Shown: in pieces, positions 7,422 through 14,552 of the stretch
Layout: every line of letters begins with the position of its first letter
How positions within the stretch are numbered: the first letter of the stretch is position 1
From: Burkholderiales bacterium
GTDB lineage: Bacteria; Pseudomonadota; Gammaproteobacteria; Burkholderiales; Burkholderiaceae_C
Length of the DNA: 64,000 nucleotides
NCBI GenBank assembly: GCA_947474755.1
Contig: CANJJE010000002.1
Span: 248,001 to 312,000, forward strand
Direction: 5' to 3'
Position numbers and translations under genes: made by a program
Notes under the pieces: generated by a model
What the model was told of the DNA's origin: nothing
Seen by the model: only the letters and a program-made list of their open reading frames with translations
Database searches by the model: none

Positions 7422-8183
7422 TCAGTGCAGGCTGGCGGCCAGGCTGCGATCGACGAAGGCACCCAGCGCTGCAATGTCCGGGATCTCGATGTCGCGACGG
7501 CCCTTCTGCGAGAAACCGATGATCCTGTCGCGCGCCAGACGAGACAGCGCGCGGCTGACCGTCTCCAGCGTCATGCCGAGGAAGTTGCCGATTTCGGCGC
7601 GGGTCATGCGCAGCGTGATGCGATCAGTTCGCAGGCCGCGTTGCTCTAGGCTGCTGGCCCAGTTGCGCAGGAAGTCGGCGACGCGGGCATCCGCCGACAG
7701 CGTGCATACCGCCAGCATCGAGTCCCGGTCGCGGGCCATCGCGCGGCTCATCGCGCTGTGCATGGCGACCATCAGATCGGGTGCGCGACTACAACGCTCC
7801 AGCAGGGCCTGATAACGGATGACCCACACCTCGCCGATGTCCATCGCGATGGCATCGCAGCCGAAGGTGCTGTCGGCCATCCCGTCGAAGCCGAGCCAGT
7901 CACCCTTGAAATGCAGGCTGACCATCTGCTCACGGCCATCGGCGCAGACGCTGACCGTCTTGAAGAGGCCGGCATGCACGATATACAGGCATTCGAAGGC
8001 ATCACCTGCGCGGTACACCGCCTCACCGGCGTGCACCACGCGGCGCAACACCGGCAGTTCCTTGTCGATCAGCGCGAGCAACTGCGCGACGCGCTGGCCG
8101 GAGGTCTGGAGTGCAGGCGCGATCGGGGCGCGACAGACCGGGGTGGGAGCGCGATTCGTGAGCGTTGTGGCGATGATTTGCAT
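7422..8183 (-). CDS. CRP/FNR-family transcriptional regulator lacking the N-terminal Fe-S cysteines
   Basis: 253 residues from ATG 8183, chosen for the AGGAA ribosome binding site 8 nt upstream; the frame extends to 8294 but without family features. A cNMP-binding-type beta barrel with GEAVYRAGD and SLHFKGDWLGFDG closely tracks FNR, then a dimer helix, then a winged helix whose recognition segment is TLETVSRALSRL. The E..SR pattern is that of FNR/Dnr proteins that bind TTGAT-N4-ATCAA. However, the N-terminus has one Cys only and none of the CxxC-type cluster ligands, and the position of FNR C122 is Trp. So it is unlikely to sense oxygen through a 4Fe-4S cluster; a Dnr/NnrR-like or other cue is possible. 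Two matching boxes lie at 2844 and 3007. Confidence 0.88.
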   Translation of the reverse strand: MQIIATTLTNRAPTPVCRAPIAPALQTSGQRVAQLLALIDKELPVLRRVVHAGEAVYRAGDAFECLYIVHAGLFKTVSVCADGREQMVSLHFKGDWLGFDGMADSTFGCDAIAMDIGEVWVIRYQALLERCSRAPDLMVAMHSAMSRAMARDRDSMLAVCTLSADARVADFLRNWASSLEQRGLRTDRITLRMTRAEIGNFLGMTLETVSRALSRLARDRIIGFSQKGRRDIEIPDIAALGAFVDRSLAASLH

Positions 8184-8261
8184 GGTGAGTTCCTGATCGG
8201 TGACTGAGGCTGCTGTCAGCTTAGGCAACCAGGCTCGGCATTCGACGAATCTGGCCCGCGG

Positions 8262-8290
8262 TTTGGTAAGGTTCGGTAAACCGTTGGTAA
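8262..8290. promoter_or_regulatory. Three phased direct repeats of T(T/C)GGTAA
   Basis: TTTGGTAA (8262-8269), TTCGGTAA (8272-8279) and GTTGGTAA (8283-8290), spaced 10 and 11 bp apart, so on the same face of the helix. They sit between the divergent fnr-like and methyltransferase genes. Tandem direct repeats with this spacing are the usual form of OmpR/PhoB-type binding sites. Confidence 0.45.
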
Positions 8291-8319
8291 ACACATAGGC
8301 TGGGAGGACGCATCACGCG

Positions 8320-9663
8320 ATGGCCTTGACCCGGCGACCCGGCACTCTTCCCATGACCGCCATTGACACGCTGCCGGAACCCCCTCGAGGCGCCACCACG
8401 CAAGCCCGATTCGTCGCGTTGTGCGCTTCGAGCCTGGACAGCGGAGGATTCGAGTCGCTGCTGTTGTCCAGGCACTGCGGTCCCGACACCGACCTGAGCC
8501 GCGTCACGGTACGGCCCATCGTGCTGCGCGGCTCACCCTTCCTGTCCTTCGTGTACCGCTACAACACCCGCGACGAGACGAAGAACCTGACGCCTGCCGA
8601 GGGGCTGGACCGGGTGCGCGAACTCCTGGGTGCCGTGTTCCGTCATGCACACCTGTACACCCGCGACGAGGTGGTGGAGTTGATGATCAGTCGGCGCGGA
8701 GTGTGCACCCTGCGTCGGCGGCCGGCCGCGCCGCTCGATGCTCCGCGAACGCTGGTGCGCGAGGCGGCGACCGCGGGGCAAGCGCATGATCACGACAAGC
8801 ACCGGTTCGTCGACGTCACCCGGCCATTCCTGACCGCGCTCGGCGTCACCACCGCGCAGCACACGGTGGTGCCTGCGATGTCGCGCAAATGGAAGCAGAT
8901 CAACAAGTTCGTCGAGGTCTTCGCCGGGGCCGTGCGGGCTTCGCATCTGCTGGACGCCACCACGCCTGCGCCGTCGGGCAAGCGTCCGGTGCGAGTGGTC
9001 GACTTCGGCGCCGGCAAGGGCTACCTGACGTTTGCGGTACACGATCATCTGGCGCAGCAGCCGGGGGTCGACGCCCAGGTCACCGGTGTCGAGTTGCGGC
9101 CCGACATGGTGCGGCTGGGCAATGCGGTGGTCGCGCAGCTGGGCCTGGCCGGCTTGCGCTTCGAAGAGGGCGATGTGCGCAGCCGCGCGGTGCAGCCGAT
9201 CGACGTGATGATCGCGCTGCACGCCTGCGACACCGCAACCGACCACGCGATCCACCTGGGGCTGCGCGGTGGCGCATCGATCATCCTGTGCTCCCCGTGC
9301 TGCCACAAGGAACTGCGGCCGCAGCTGCTGAGCCCGCACCCGATGCGGCCGATCCTGCAGCATGGTGTGCACCTCGGGCAGCAAGCCGAGATGCTGACCG
9401 ACGGCCTGCGCGCGATGCTGCTCGATGCCTGCGGCTACGACACCCAGGTGTTCGAGTTCGTCGCGCTCGAGCACACACAGAAGAACAAGATGATCCTGGC
9501 CGTGAAGCGCGTGCAGTCACAGTCGGCAGAGGCGGTGTGGACACAGATCGACGACATCAAGGCCTTCTACGGTATCCGCGACCAGTGCCTCGAGACGCTG
9601 CTGCTCGCCGAGGGACGCCGCCCGGACAAGGGCAATCCCTGTCGTGCAGGAGCGGCCCGGTAG
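8320..9663 (+). CDS. Class I SAM-dependent methyltransferase (Methyltransf_32-like)
   Basis: 447 residues; ATG 8320 is preferred because GGGAGGA lies 12 nt upstream, while the ATG at 8353 has no ribosome binding site. The C-terminal half carries the SAM-binding motif VVDFGAGKGYLTFAV (about residue 226) with an acidic VELRPDMV strand end, and the ALHACDTATD motif (about 300) followed by CSPCCHKEL. That combination is typical of the 'methyltransferase domain 32' group, whose eukaryotic relatives modify tRNA or proteins; the bacterial substrate is not known to me. The N-terminal ~200 residues are basic and could bind RNA. Convergent to none and divergent from the fnr-like regulator. Confidence 0.82.
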   Translation: MALTRRPGTLPMTAIDTLPEPPRGATTQARFVALCASSLDSGGFESLLLSRHCGPDTDLSRVTVRPIVLRGSPFLSFVYRYNTRDETKNLTPAEGLDRVRELLGAVFRHAHLYTRDEVVELMISRRGVCTLRRRPAAPLDAPRTLVREAATAGQAHDHDKHRFVDVTRPFLTALGVTTAQHTVVPAMSRKWKQINKFVEVFAGAVRASHLLDATTPAPSGKRPVRVVDFGAGKGYLTFAVHDHLAQQPGVDAQVTGVELRPDMVRLGNAVVAQLGLAGLRFEEGDVRSRAVQPIDVMIALHACDTATDHAIHLGLRGGASIILCSPCCHKELRPQLLSPHPMRPILQHGVHLGQQAEMLTDGLRAMLLDACGYDTQVFEFVALEHTQKNKMILAVKRVQSQSAEAVWTQIDDIKAFYGIRDQCLETLLLAEGRRPDKGNPCRAGAAR

Positions 9664-9678
9664 GACCACAATCGAACG

Positions 9679-10365
9679 ATGGACATGCCACCGACCCACC
9701 TCGCGAAGTTGCCGCTTTTTCCACTCCAATGCGTGCTGTTCCCAGGGGGATATCTGCCGCTTCGCGTGTTCGAGGTGCGCTACCTGGACATGATCGGCCG
9801 GGCCTTCAAGGAGGGTACGCCGTTTGGAGTGGTCTGCCTGACCGAAGGCCGCGAAGTTCGCACGGCTTCGTCTCGTGGCGGTCATCAGGGTCTGAGCAGC
9901 GAGCGGGTCGCGCAAGAGGCGTTTCACGAGGTCGGCACGCTCGCCAGCATCACCCAGCTGCAGCGACCCAACCCCGGCCTGATGACGATCAGCTGCACGG
10001 GTACCCGGCGCTTTCGAATTCATTCACATGAGCAACTGAAGCATGGCTTGTGGGTCGCCGATGTCGAGCTGCTGACCGACGATGTCGAGGTCGCCGTGCC
10101 ATCCGATCTGGAGACGGTGTCGACGACCCTGCGCGAGGTCGTCACGAGCATGGCCGAACGGGCCGGTGGCCAGGCGCCCATCCAGCCTCCTTACCGTTGG
10201 GGCGACTGCGGCTGGGTCGCCAACCGCTGGTGCGAACTGCTCCCGCTGGGGGCCGAGCAAAAGCAACGCCTCATGTCCTTGGACAGCCCGCTGCTGCGCC
10301 TGGAACTGGTGGCCGATGTGCTCGACCAGACCGGATTGGCGAAGTCGCTGTCGGACCGGGGCTGA
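9679..10365 (+). CDS. LON peptidase substrate-binding (Lon N-domain) protein
   Basis: 228 residues from ATG 9679, 16 bp after the methyltransferase. The start LPLFPLQCVLFPGGYLPLRVFEVRY is the classic opening of the Lon N-terminal domain, and the rest follows that domain (FGVVCL..EV, FHEVGTLASI, GTRRFRI). There is no AAA+ or protease domain, so this is a stand-alone substrate-binding domain protein as found in many proteobacteria. Its partner is unknown. Confidence 0.88.
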   Translation: MDMPPTHLAKLPLFPLQCVLFPGGYLPLRVFEVRYLDMIGRAFKEGTPFGVVCLTEGREVRTASSRGGHQGLSSERVAQEAFHEVGTLASITQLQRPNPGLMTISCTGTRRFRIHSHEQLKHGLWVADVELLTDDVEVAVPSDLETVSTTLREVVTSMAERAGGQAPIQPPYRWGDCGWVANRWCELLPLGAEQKQRLMSLDSPLLRLELVADVLDQTGLAKSLSDRG

Positions 10366-10380
10366 GCGGCCCGTGCCGCT

Positions 10381-11076
10381 TCAGCGAGCGCTCTCTGCGG
10401 GCGCCGTGTGCGGCGCAAACAGGTCAGCGCGGGTGTAAGGCTCCGTGCGCCCCGACAGGGCCAGAGACAACTGCGTCACCCAGCCGTGGGTGGGTGACGG
10501 TGGAGCGTTGGGCAAGGCGCTGCCCAACCACGCGCACACCACCATGGGCAACCACAGCGAGTGGCGCATTGGCGGTGAGCGCTCGGCGCGCGCAGCCACC
10601 AGCGTCACGGTGCCACCGACCAGCAAGCCGGCCACCACCTCCGACCAGGAGTGCGCCTCGACCGCCACCCGAGACATCCCCACCAGAATCGCGAGGGCTA
10701 CCCCTGCAGCCAGACCCAGCCCGCACCAGCGCGGCGCCTGCAATCCGGCCACCGCGCGACTGATCGCGACACCCGTCAAGGGGTAGATCGCTGCGGCGAA
10801 CATCGAATGACCGGACACACCGGTGAAGTCCAGCGCCGGCCAACCCCAACCGTAGCCGAGGAAAGCCACCTTCGACGCAGTCGTCACCAGCGTGGCGACG
10901 GAGATGCCCCCCAGCCACAAGGCCGCGAGCCGCGGTGAGTGATCACGCCAGACGAACCACGCCGCCGTCATCAAGGTGGCAGGCAGCAGGATCTGTGCTT
11001 CGCCAAGGCGGGTGACCACACTCCACAACGCGATGGTCGCCATCGAGAACATGAAGCGATGGTAAAGGTTGACCAT
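10381..11076 (-). CDS. PAP2-family membrane phosphatase
   Basis: 231 residues from ATG 11076; the frame is open further upstream but those residues are Arg-rich and not family-like. About six hydrophobic segments. The PAP2 core is seen as GVSGHSMFAAAIYP (the SGH motif) and GMSRVAVEAHSWSEVVAG (the SR-x5-H motif), where the final Asp of the usual H-x3-D is Glu. The first motif (K-x6-RP) is weak: only K in SKVAFLGYGWG is apparent. The family removes phosphate from lipids such as undecaprenyl pyrophosphate or phosphatidate. Stops 15 bp from the end of the convergent Lon-domain gene. Substrate unknown. Confidence 0.8.
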   Translation of the reverse strand: MVNLYHRFMFSMATIALWSVVTRLGEAQILLPATLMTAAWFVWRDHSPRLAALWLGGISVATLVTTASKVAFLGYGWGWPALDFTGVSGHSMFAAAIYPLTGVAISRAVAGLQAPRWCGLGLAAGVALAILVGMSRVAVEAHSWSEVVAGLLVGGTVTLVAARAERSPPMRHSLWLPMVVCAWLGSALPNAPPSPTHGWVTQLSLALSGRTEPYTRADLFAPHTAPAESAR

Positions 11077-11168
11077 GAGTCGCCAGCCGAACGCTCGGCG
11101 CCGCCAGTGCCCGCGCGGCTGGCTCGCGCGACAGGGAGAAAAGGGTCGCTGCAAGTGTGAAAGATGCA

Positions 11169-11204
11169 CACCCGCAAGTCGGGTGCGCGCCCGACTTGCG
11201 GGTG
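11169..11204. repeat. Perfect 15-bp inverted repeat (hairpin) in a divergent intergenic region
   Basis: CACCCGCAAGTCGGG (11169-11183) and CCCGACTTGCGGGTG (11190-11204) around the loop TGCGCG; GTTTTC follows on the plus strand. It lies between two divergently transcribed genes, where a terminator for either gene is not expected. Confidence 0.7.
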
Positions 11205-11323
11205 GTTTTCGATCGACCGCGGCACCACACTGTTTCCATGGAAACCTTTTGTTACCAGCGTGGCGTTGGCCTTGTAGCGACCGCTGTGCAGGCGCGGCCA
11301 TCGATTCCCGGAGCACAGACATC

Positions 11324-11761
11324 ATGAGTTTTTTCGAGCGGGGCGGGCGCCATTCCCGGAGCGCGGCCGGCACGACTTCCCCTGTACGCCGTCCGGTGGC
11401 AGAACCGACCACCGGGGCGGGTTGGCAGCGTCTGCGTGAACAGCCACGCCCTCAGGACCTGGTGTTGTCGACCCTGGCCGAGACGTGGCGCGATTCGCTG
11501 CACCAGCGGCACCGGCCCACCCTGCTCTGCGAGCTTTTCCCCCGCGTGGCCAATCGCCTGGCGCTGTGCCGTAACGATCCCGCGCTGATGTCCAGGGTGC
11601 TCGACGAGCTGGTGATCGACCGGCGGCGCGACCGCGCAGGCTTCCCGCCCGAGGTCACGCAGGAATTGATTCGCCTGCGTCTGCTGCGATCTTCGCGCTC
11701 CGGCAGCAGCGGTTTCGCACCGCTGTGGGACACCAGCGGCATGGCCATCTGCGATCGCTGA
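11324..11761 (+). CDS. Unknown protein, 145 residues
   Basis: ATG 11324 is taken as the start; the frame is open further upstream, but that part overlaps the strong hairpin and the PAP2 promoter. The protein is soluble and basic, with a low-complexity N-terminal third rich in Arg, Ser and Pro, and a helical middle (LSTLAETWRDSLHQRHRP, LCELFPRVANRLAL, LMSRVLDELVIDRR) followed by PPEVTQELIRLR. No signal peptide, no membrane segment, no recognised domain. The helical part looks like a real conserved domain, not a chance ORF. Function unknown. Confidence 0.6.
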   Translation: MSFFERGGRHSRSAAGTTSPVRRPVAEPTTGAGWQRLREQPRPQDLVLSTLAETWRDSLHQRHRPTLLCELFPRVANRLALCRNDPALMSRVLDELVIDRRRDRAGFPPEVTQELIRLRLLRSSRSGSSGFAPLWDTSGMAICDR

Positions 11762-11854
11762 AGACAAGCGGCTTTCTGGGTCGGCGCCCGTCGGGCGTGG
11801 CGTTGACGCACGCCGCAGACTGCGGCGGTTTGCAGTCGAGCCCCGGTCGCCAGC

Positions 11855-13027
11855 TCAGTGCAGCGTGCGGACGACGGACTTCGAGCCCGGGGATGGGGTG
11901 GTCATGGGCTCGTCCGACACGCCGTGCGGCACATATCCCCGAGTTGCGAGGCACCACCCGTCGGTCGCGTCTGCATCGGCGAGCACCTCGACGCGAAGGC
12001 GTTCGGGCAGCAGCCGCTCGGCCGCTGCGCGCGACAACAGCGACTCGCATTGCACGCTGCTCAGCATCGAGGCGAAGCGTACCCAGCGCTGCATCACCAG
12101 CGCGTGGCTCCAGGCGTCCTCGATGGCCCAGCGCGCGTGCTGCGGGTCGGCGGGCCGCCCGGCGTCGAGCACCCGTGGCAGCAGTGTCTGGAAGAAAGAG
12201 CGGAAGGCGCGCCGCGCCGCGGGCGTGCTCAGCAGCGCCTCGATCCCGTTGATGCGCCGGCTCCAGCCTGGGCGCAGCAGTTGCTGGCTGATGAAGGCCT
12301 GCAGTGCCTGCGCCGGATTGAACAGACGCAACCGGTTTGGCGGCAGCACGAGCATGGGCAGCTCGCAGGCGCGGGCGTGCGGGAGCAACTCGACGTAGCT
12401 GCACAGGACGGCCATGCGAGCCCATTGGGCCGGGGTCAGCCCGTCGTGTCTTGGTGGTGCTGTGTGGCCCCGTGTGGCCTGCGCCTCCAGCCGACGGGCG
12501 ACATCAACCGCAGACGCGAAGCCATGCGCCGCCTTTGCTGCATGGGCGCGGGCGCTCATCATGGCCAGGTTGCCCGCTGCGTACCCCGCGTCGTGGCGCA
12601 CCCGTTCTATCGATACACGGGAGGCGTTGTCGTTGGGCAGATCGAGCGCTTCGCGGGTGACCGGGCAGTGTGTGACGGCCAGTTGCCGCAGATGATGTGG
12701 TGTCACCTGAATCAGCTCGACACTGCGTCCGCGCAGCCAGGCGTGAAGCCGCAGTTGCAGCCATTGACGCACCGCATTGGTCGCGGGCCGCGTGCGTTCG
12801 CCGAAAGTGGCCGAACCAGCCAACCAGCCATTGCGCAGCAGCGAGGGCTCCAGCGCATAAGGCGCCGGCGGAGTGATGCCATGGTGAGCATGGTCCCAGC
12901 CGAGGTCGAAACCGATGCGCTCGTGGTTCGTCAGCGGCGCTGACGGCGCGGCGCGGCCCCCGCAGGGATGGGCCATGGAGCCCAGGTCAACGGGAAAAAG
13001 ATCGCGGGTGCTCAGGTCGGTGTTCAT
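11855..13027 (-). CDS. Unknown protein with an HNH-like motif, divergent from a WYL regulator
   Basis: 390 residues from ATG 13027 (AGGAG 7 nt upstream). Soluble, helix-rich and rich in Arg, Leu and Ala. No family is recognised with certainty. About 100-160 residues in, the string CPVTREALDL ... SIERVRHDAGYAAGNL followed by MMSARAHAAKA closely follows the layout of HNH-like proteins (CP.tg.pl ... slDRid...GYt.gNv.v.s.raN..K), but the usual catalytic His and the remaining zinc ligands are not all visible. The rest is helical with several conserved-looking Trp and Arg. Expression is probably controlled by the WYL regulator divergent from it, because palindromes sit between the two. Confidence 0.65.
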   Translation of the reverse strand: MNTDLSTRDLFPVDLGSMAHPCGGRAAPSAPLTNHERIGFDLGWDHAHHGITPPAPYALEPSLLRNGWLAGSATFGERTRPATNAVRQWLQLRLHAWLRGRSVELIQVTPHHLRQLAVTHCPVTREALDLPNDNASRVSIERVRHDAGYAAGNLAMMSARAHAAKAAHGFASAVDVARRLEAQATRGHTAPPRHDGLTPAQWARMAVLCSYVELLPHARACELPMLVLPPNRLRLFNPAQALQAFISQQLLRPGWSRRINGIEALLSTPAARRAFRSFFQTLLPRVLDAGRPADPQHARWAIEDAWSHALVMQRWVRFASMLSSVQCESLLSRAAAERLLPERLRVEVLADADATDGWCLATRGYVPHGVSDEPMTTPSPGSKSVVRTLH

Positions 13028-13081
13028 GGCGGACTCCTGTTGACGCAGCGACACGCCGCGATGACCCCAGTGTGTCAACCA

Positions 13082-13104
13082 GGTGGCTCATGAGATGAGC
13101 CACC
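13082..13104. promoter_or_regulatory. Perfect 10-bp inverted repeat, probable operator of the WYL regulator
   Basis: GGTGGCTCAT (13082-13091), spacer GAG, ATGAGCCACC (13095-13104). It shares the half-site GGCTCA/TGAGCC with a second inverted repeat at 13149-13165, and an extra single ATGAGC is at 13113-13118. It lies about 55 bp upstream of the unknown minus-strand gene. Confidence 0.65.
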
Positions 13105-13148
13105 AATGCCGAATGAGCAATAATTTCGACGGCGTCATTGCTGACCTG

Positions 13149-13165
13149 GGCTCATCTGGTGAGCC
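13149..13165. promoter_or_regulatory. Second GGCTCA/TGAGCC inverted repeat before the WYL regulator
   Basis: GGCTCA (13149-13154), spacer TCTGG, TGAGCC (13160-13165), ending 37 bp upstream of the WYL gene start. Same half-site as the repeat at 13082-13104, which suggests the regulator controls itself and the divergent gene. Confidence 0.6.
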
Positions 13166-13201
13166 AGTGCCGTGTTATCGATCTTTTCCGCAGGGCCCAC
13201 C

Positions 13202-14212
13202 ATGGATCGAACCGAACGCTTCTACAAGATCGAATTGCTGCTTCGCAGCCGCGGCTGCGTCAGCTTCGACGCATTGCAGGCCGAACTGGCAGTGTCGCCC
13301 GCCACGCTCAAGCGTGATCTGCAGTACCTGCGCGACCGCATGGGCGCGCCGATTGCCTACGACCGTGCCGACAACGGCTATCGCTTCGCGTCTCAGGCGG
13401 CAGGCTTTTCCGGTGCGGCGAAGCCCGTTCACCACGAGCTTCCGGGCATGTGGTTCAGTGAGCGCGAGCTGCATGCGTTGCTGACGATGCACCAGCTGAT
13501 GGCCGGGCTCGACGACGACGGCGTGCTGGCGCGCCATCTGCAGCCGATGATGGACCGGCTGCAGGGACTGCTGGGGGCTGACGAGACCGAGGCGCGCGAA
13601 CTGGTGCGCCGCGTCAAGCTGATCGGCACCGCACGGCGCCGCGTGCCGAGTCGGCATTTCGAGCTGCTGGGCAGCGCGCTGGTGCAGCGCAAGCGGGTCT
13701 GGCTTCGCTATTTCAAGCGCAGCGAGCGTACGACCAGCGAGCGCGAGGTGTCGCCGCAGCGGCTGGTCAACTACCGCAACACCTGGTATCTCGATGCCTG
13801 GTGCCATGCCAGCGAGGGCCTGCGCCGCTTCGCGCTCGATGCCGTGCGGCAAGCCCGTGCCCTCGACACGCGCGCCAAACCCGTTTCCCTCAGAGACCTG
13901 GAGGCCGAACTCGATGCGGGCTACGGCATCTACGGTGGCGGGGGCGCAAAGGTGAAATGGGCGACGCTGGTGTTCGAGCCTGACGCTGCGCAGTGGGTGT
14001 CCAACGAGGAATGGCACCCGCAGCAATCTTCGCGCTGGCTCGGTGGGGCCGAAGGCGAAGGTCGCTACGAACTGAAGGTGCCTTACGTCGAAGCGACCGA
14101 ACTGATGATGGACATCCTTCGCCACGGCGACAGCGTGCGCGTGGTTGGCGACAAGGCGCTGGCGGCGGCGGTGGCCAGGCGGCTGCACCAGGCGGCGGCG
14201 TTGTACGCTTGA
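13202..14212 (+). CDS. WYL-domain transcriptional regulator (HTH + WYL)
   Basis: 336 residues; ATG 13202 gives the typical MDRTERFYKIELLLRSRG opening of this family. Residues 1-60 form a winged helix (SFDALQAELAVSPATLKRDLQYLRDR is the helix-turn-helix), and the WYL domain is in the middle, with YFKRS...ERE, VNYRNTWYLDAWC (the W-Y-L motif) and LRRFALDAV; a C-terminal WCX-like part follows. WYL proteins are ligand-responsive regulators, some of which control phage-defence loci. Divergent from the unknown protein at 11855-13027, with shared palindromes between them. The ligand is unknown; there is no defence system next to it that I can recognise. Confidence 0.9.
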   Translation: MDRTERFYKIELLLRSRGCVSFDALQAELAVSPATLKRDLQYLRDRMGAPIAYDRADNGYRFASQAAGFSGAAKPVHHELPGMWFSERELHALLTMHQLMAGLDDDGVLARHLQPMMDRLQGLLGADETEARELVRRVKLIGTARRRVPSRHFELLGSALVQRKRVWLRYFKRSERTTSEREVSPQRLVNYRNTWYLDAWCHASEGLRRFALDAVRQARALDTRAKPVSLRDLEAELDAGYGIYGGGGAKVKWATLVFEPDAAQWVSNEEWHPQQSSRWLGGAEGEGRYELKVPYVEATELMMDILRHGDSVRVVGDKALAAAVARRLHQAAALYA

Positions 14213-14273
14213 GTCTGCGGCCATCGCGGCGCCGGGATGTCTTGCCGCCGCGAGCCCACTGAGAGGAGTCGAG

Positions 14274-14552
14274 ATGAAAGCCACCTGGAACGGCGTGACC
14301 CTGGCCGAAAGCGACGACACCGTGGTCGTCGAGGGCAACCACTATTTCCCTGCTGAAAGCCTGAACCGCGATTACGTGACCTTCAGCAACCACCGCAGCG
14401 GCTGCGCGTGGAAGGGTCAGGCGCATTACTACAGCCTGATGGTCAACGGTGACATGAACGAGAACGCGGTCTGGTACTACCCCGAGCCGACCGAGGCCGC
14501 TGCGCACATCAAGGGACGCGTCGCTTTCTGGAAGGGTGTGAAAGTCGAGTGA
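14274..14552 (+). CDS. DUF427 domain protein
   Basis: 92 residues, start ATG 14274 after GAGAGGAG. It matches the small DUF427 fold: KATWNGV.LAES, VVVEGNHYFP, then SGCAWKGQAHYYSL and a C-terminal NAVWYYPEP...IKGRVAFWKGV. Function of the family is unknown. Its stop overlaps the GTG start of the glucan biosynthesis gene by 4 bp, so the two are translationally coupled. Confidence 0.88.
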   Translation: MKATWNGVTLAESDDTVVVEGNHYFPAESLNRDYVTFSNHRSGCAWKGQAHYYSLMVNGDMNENAVWYYPEPTEAAAHIKGRVAFWKGVKVE

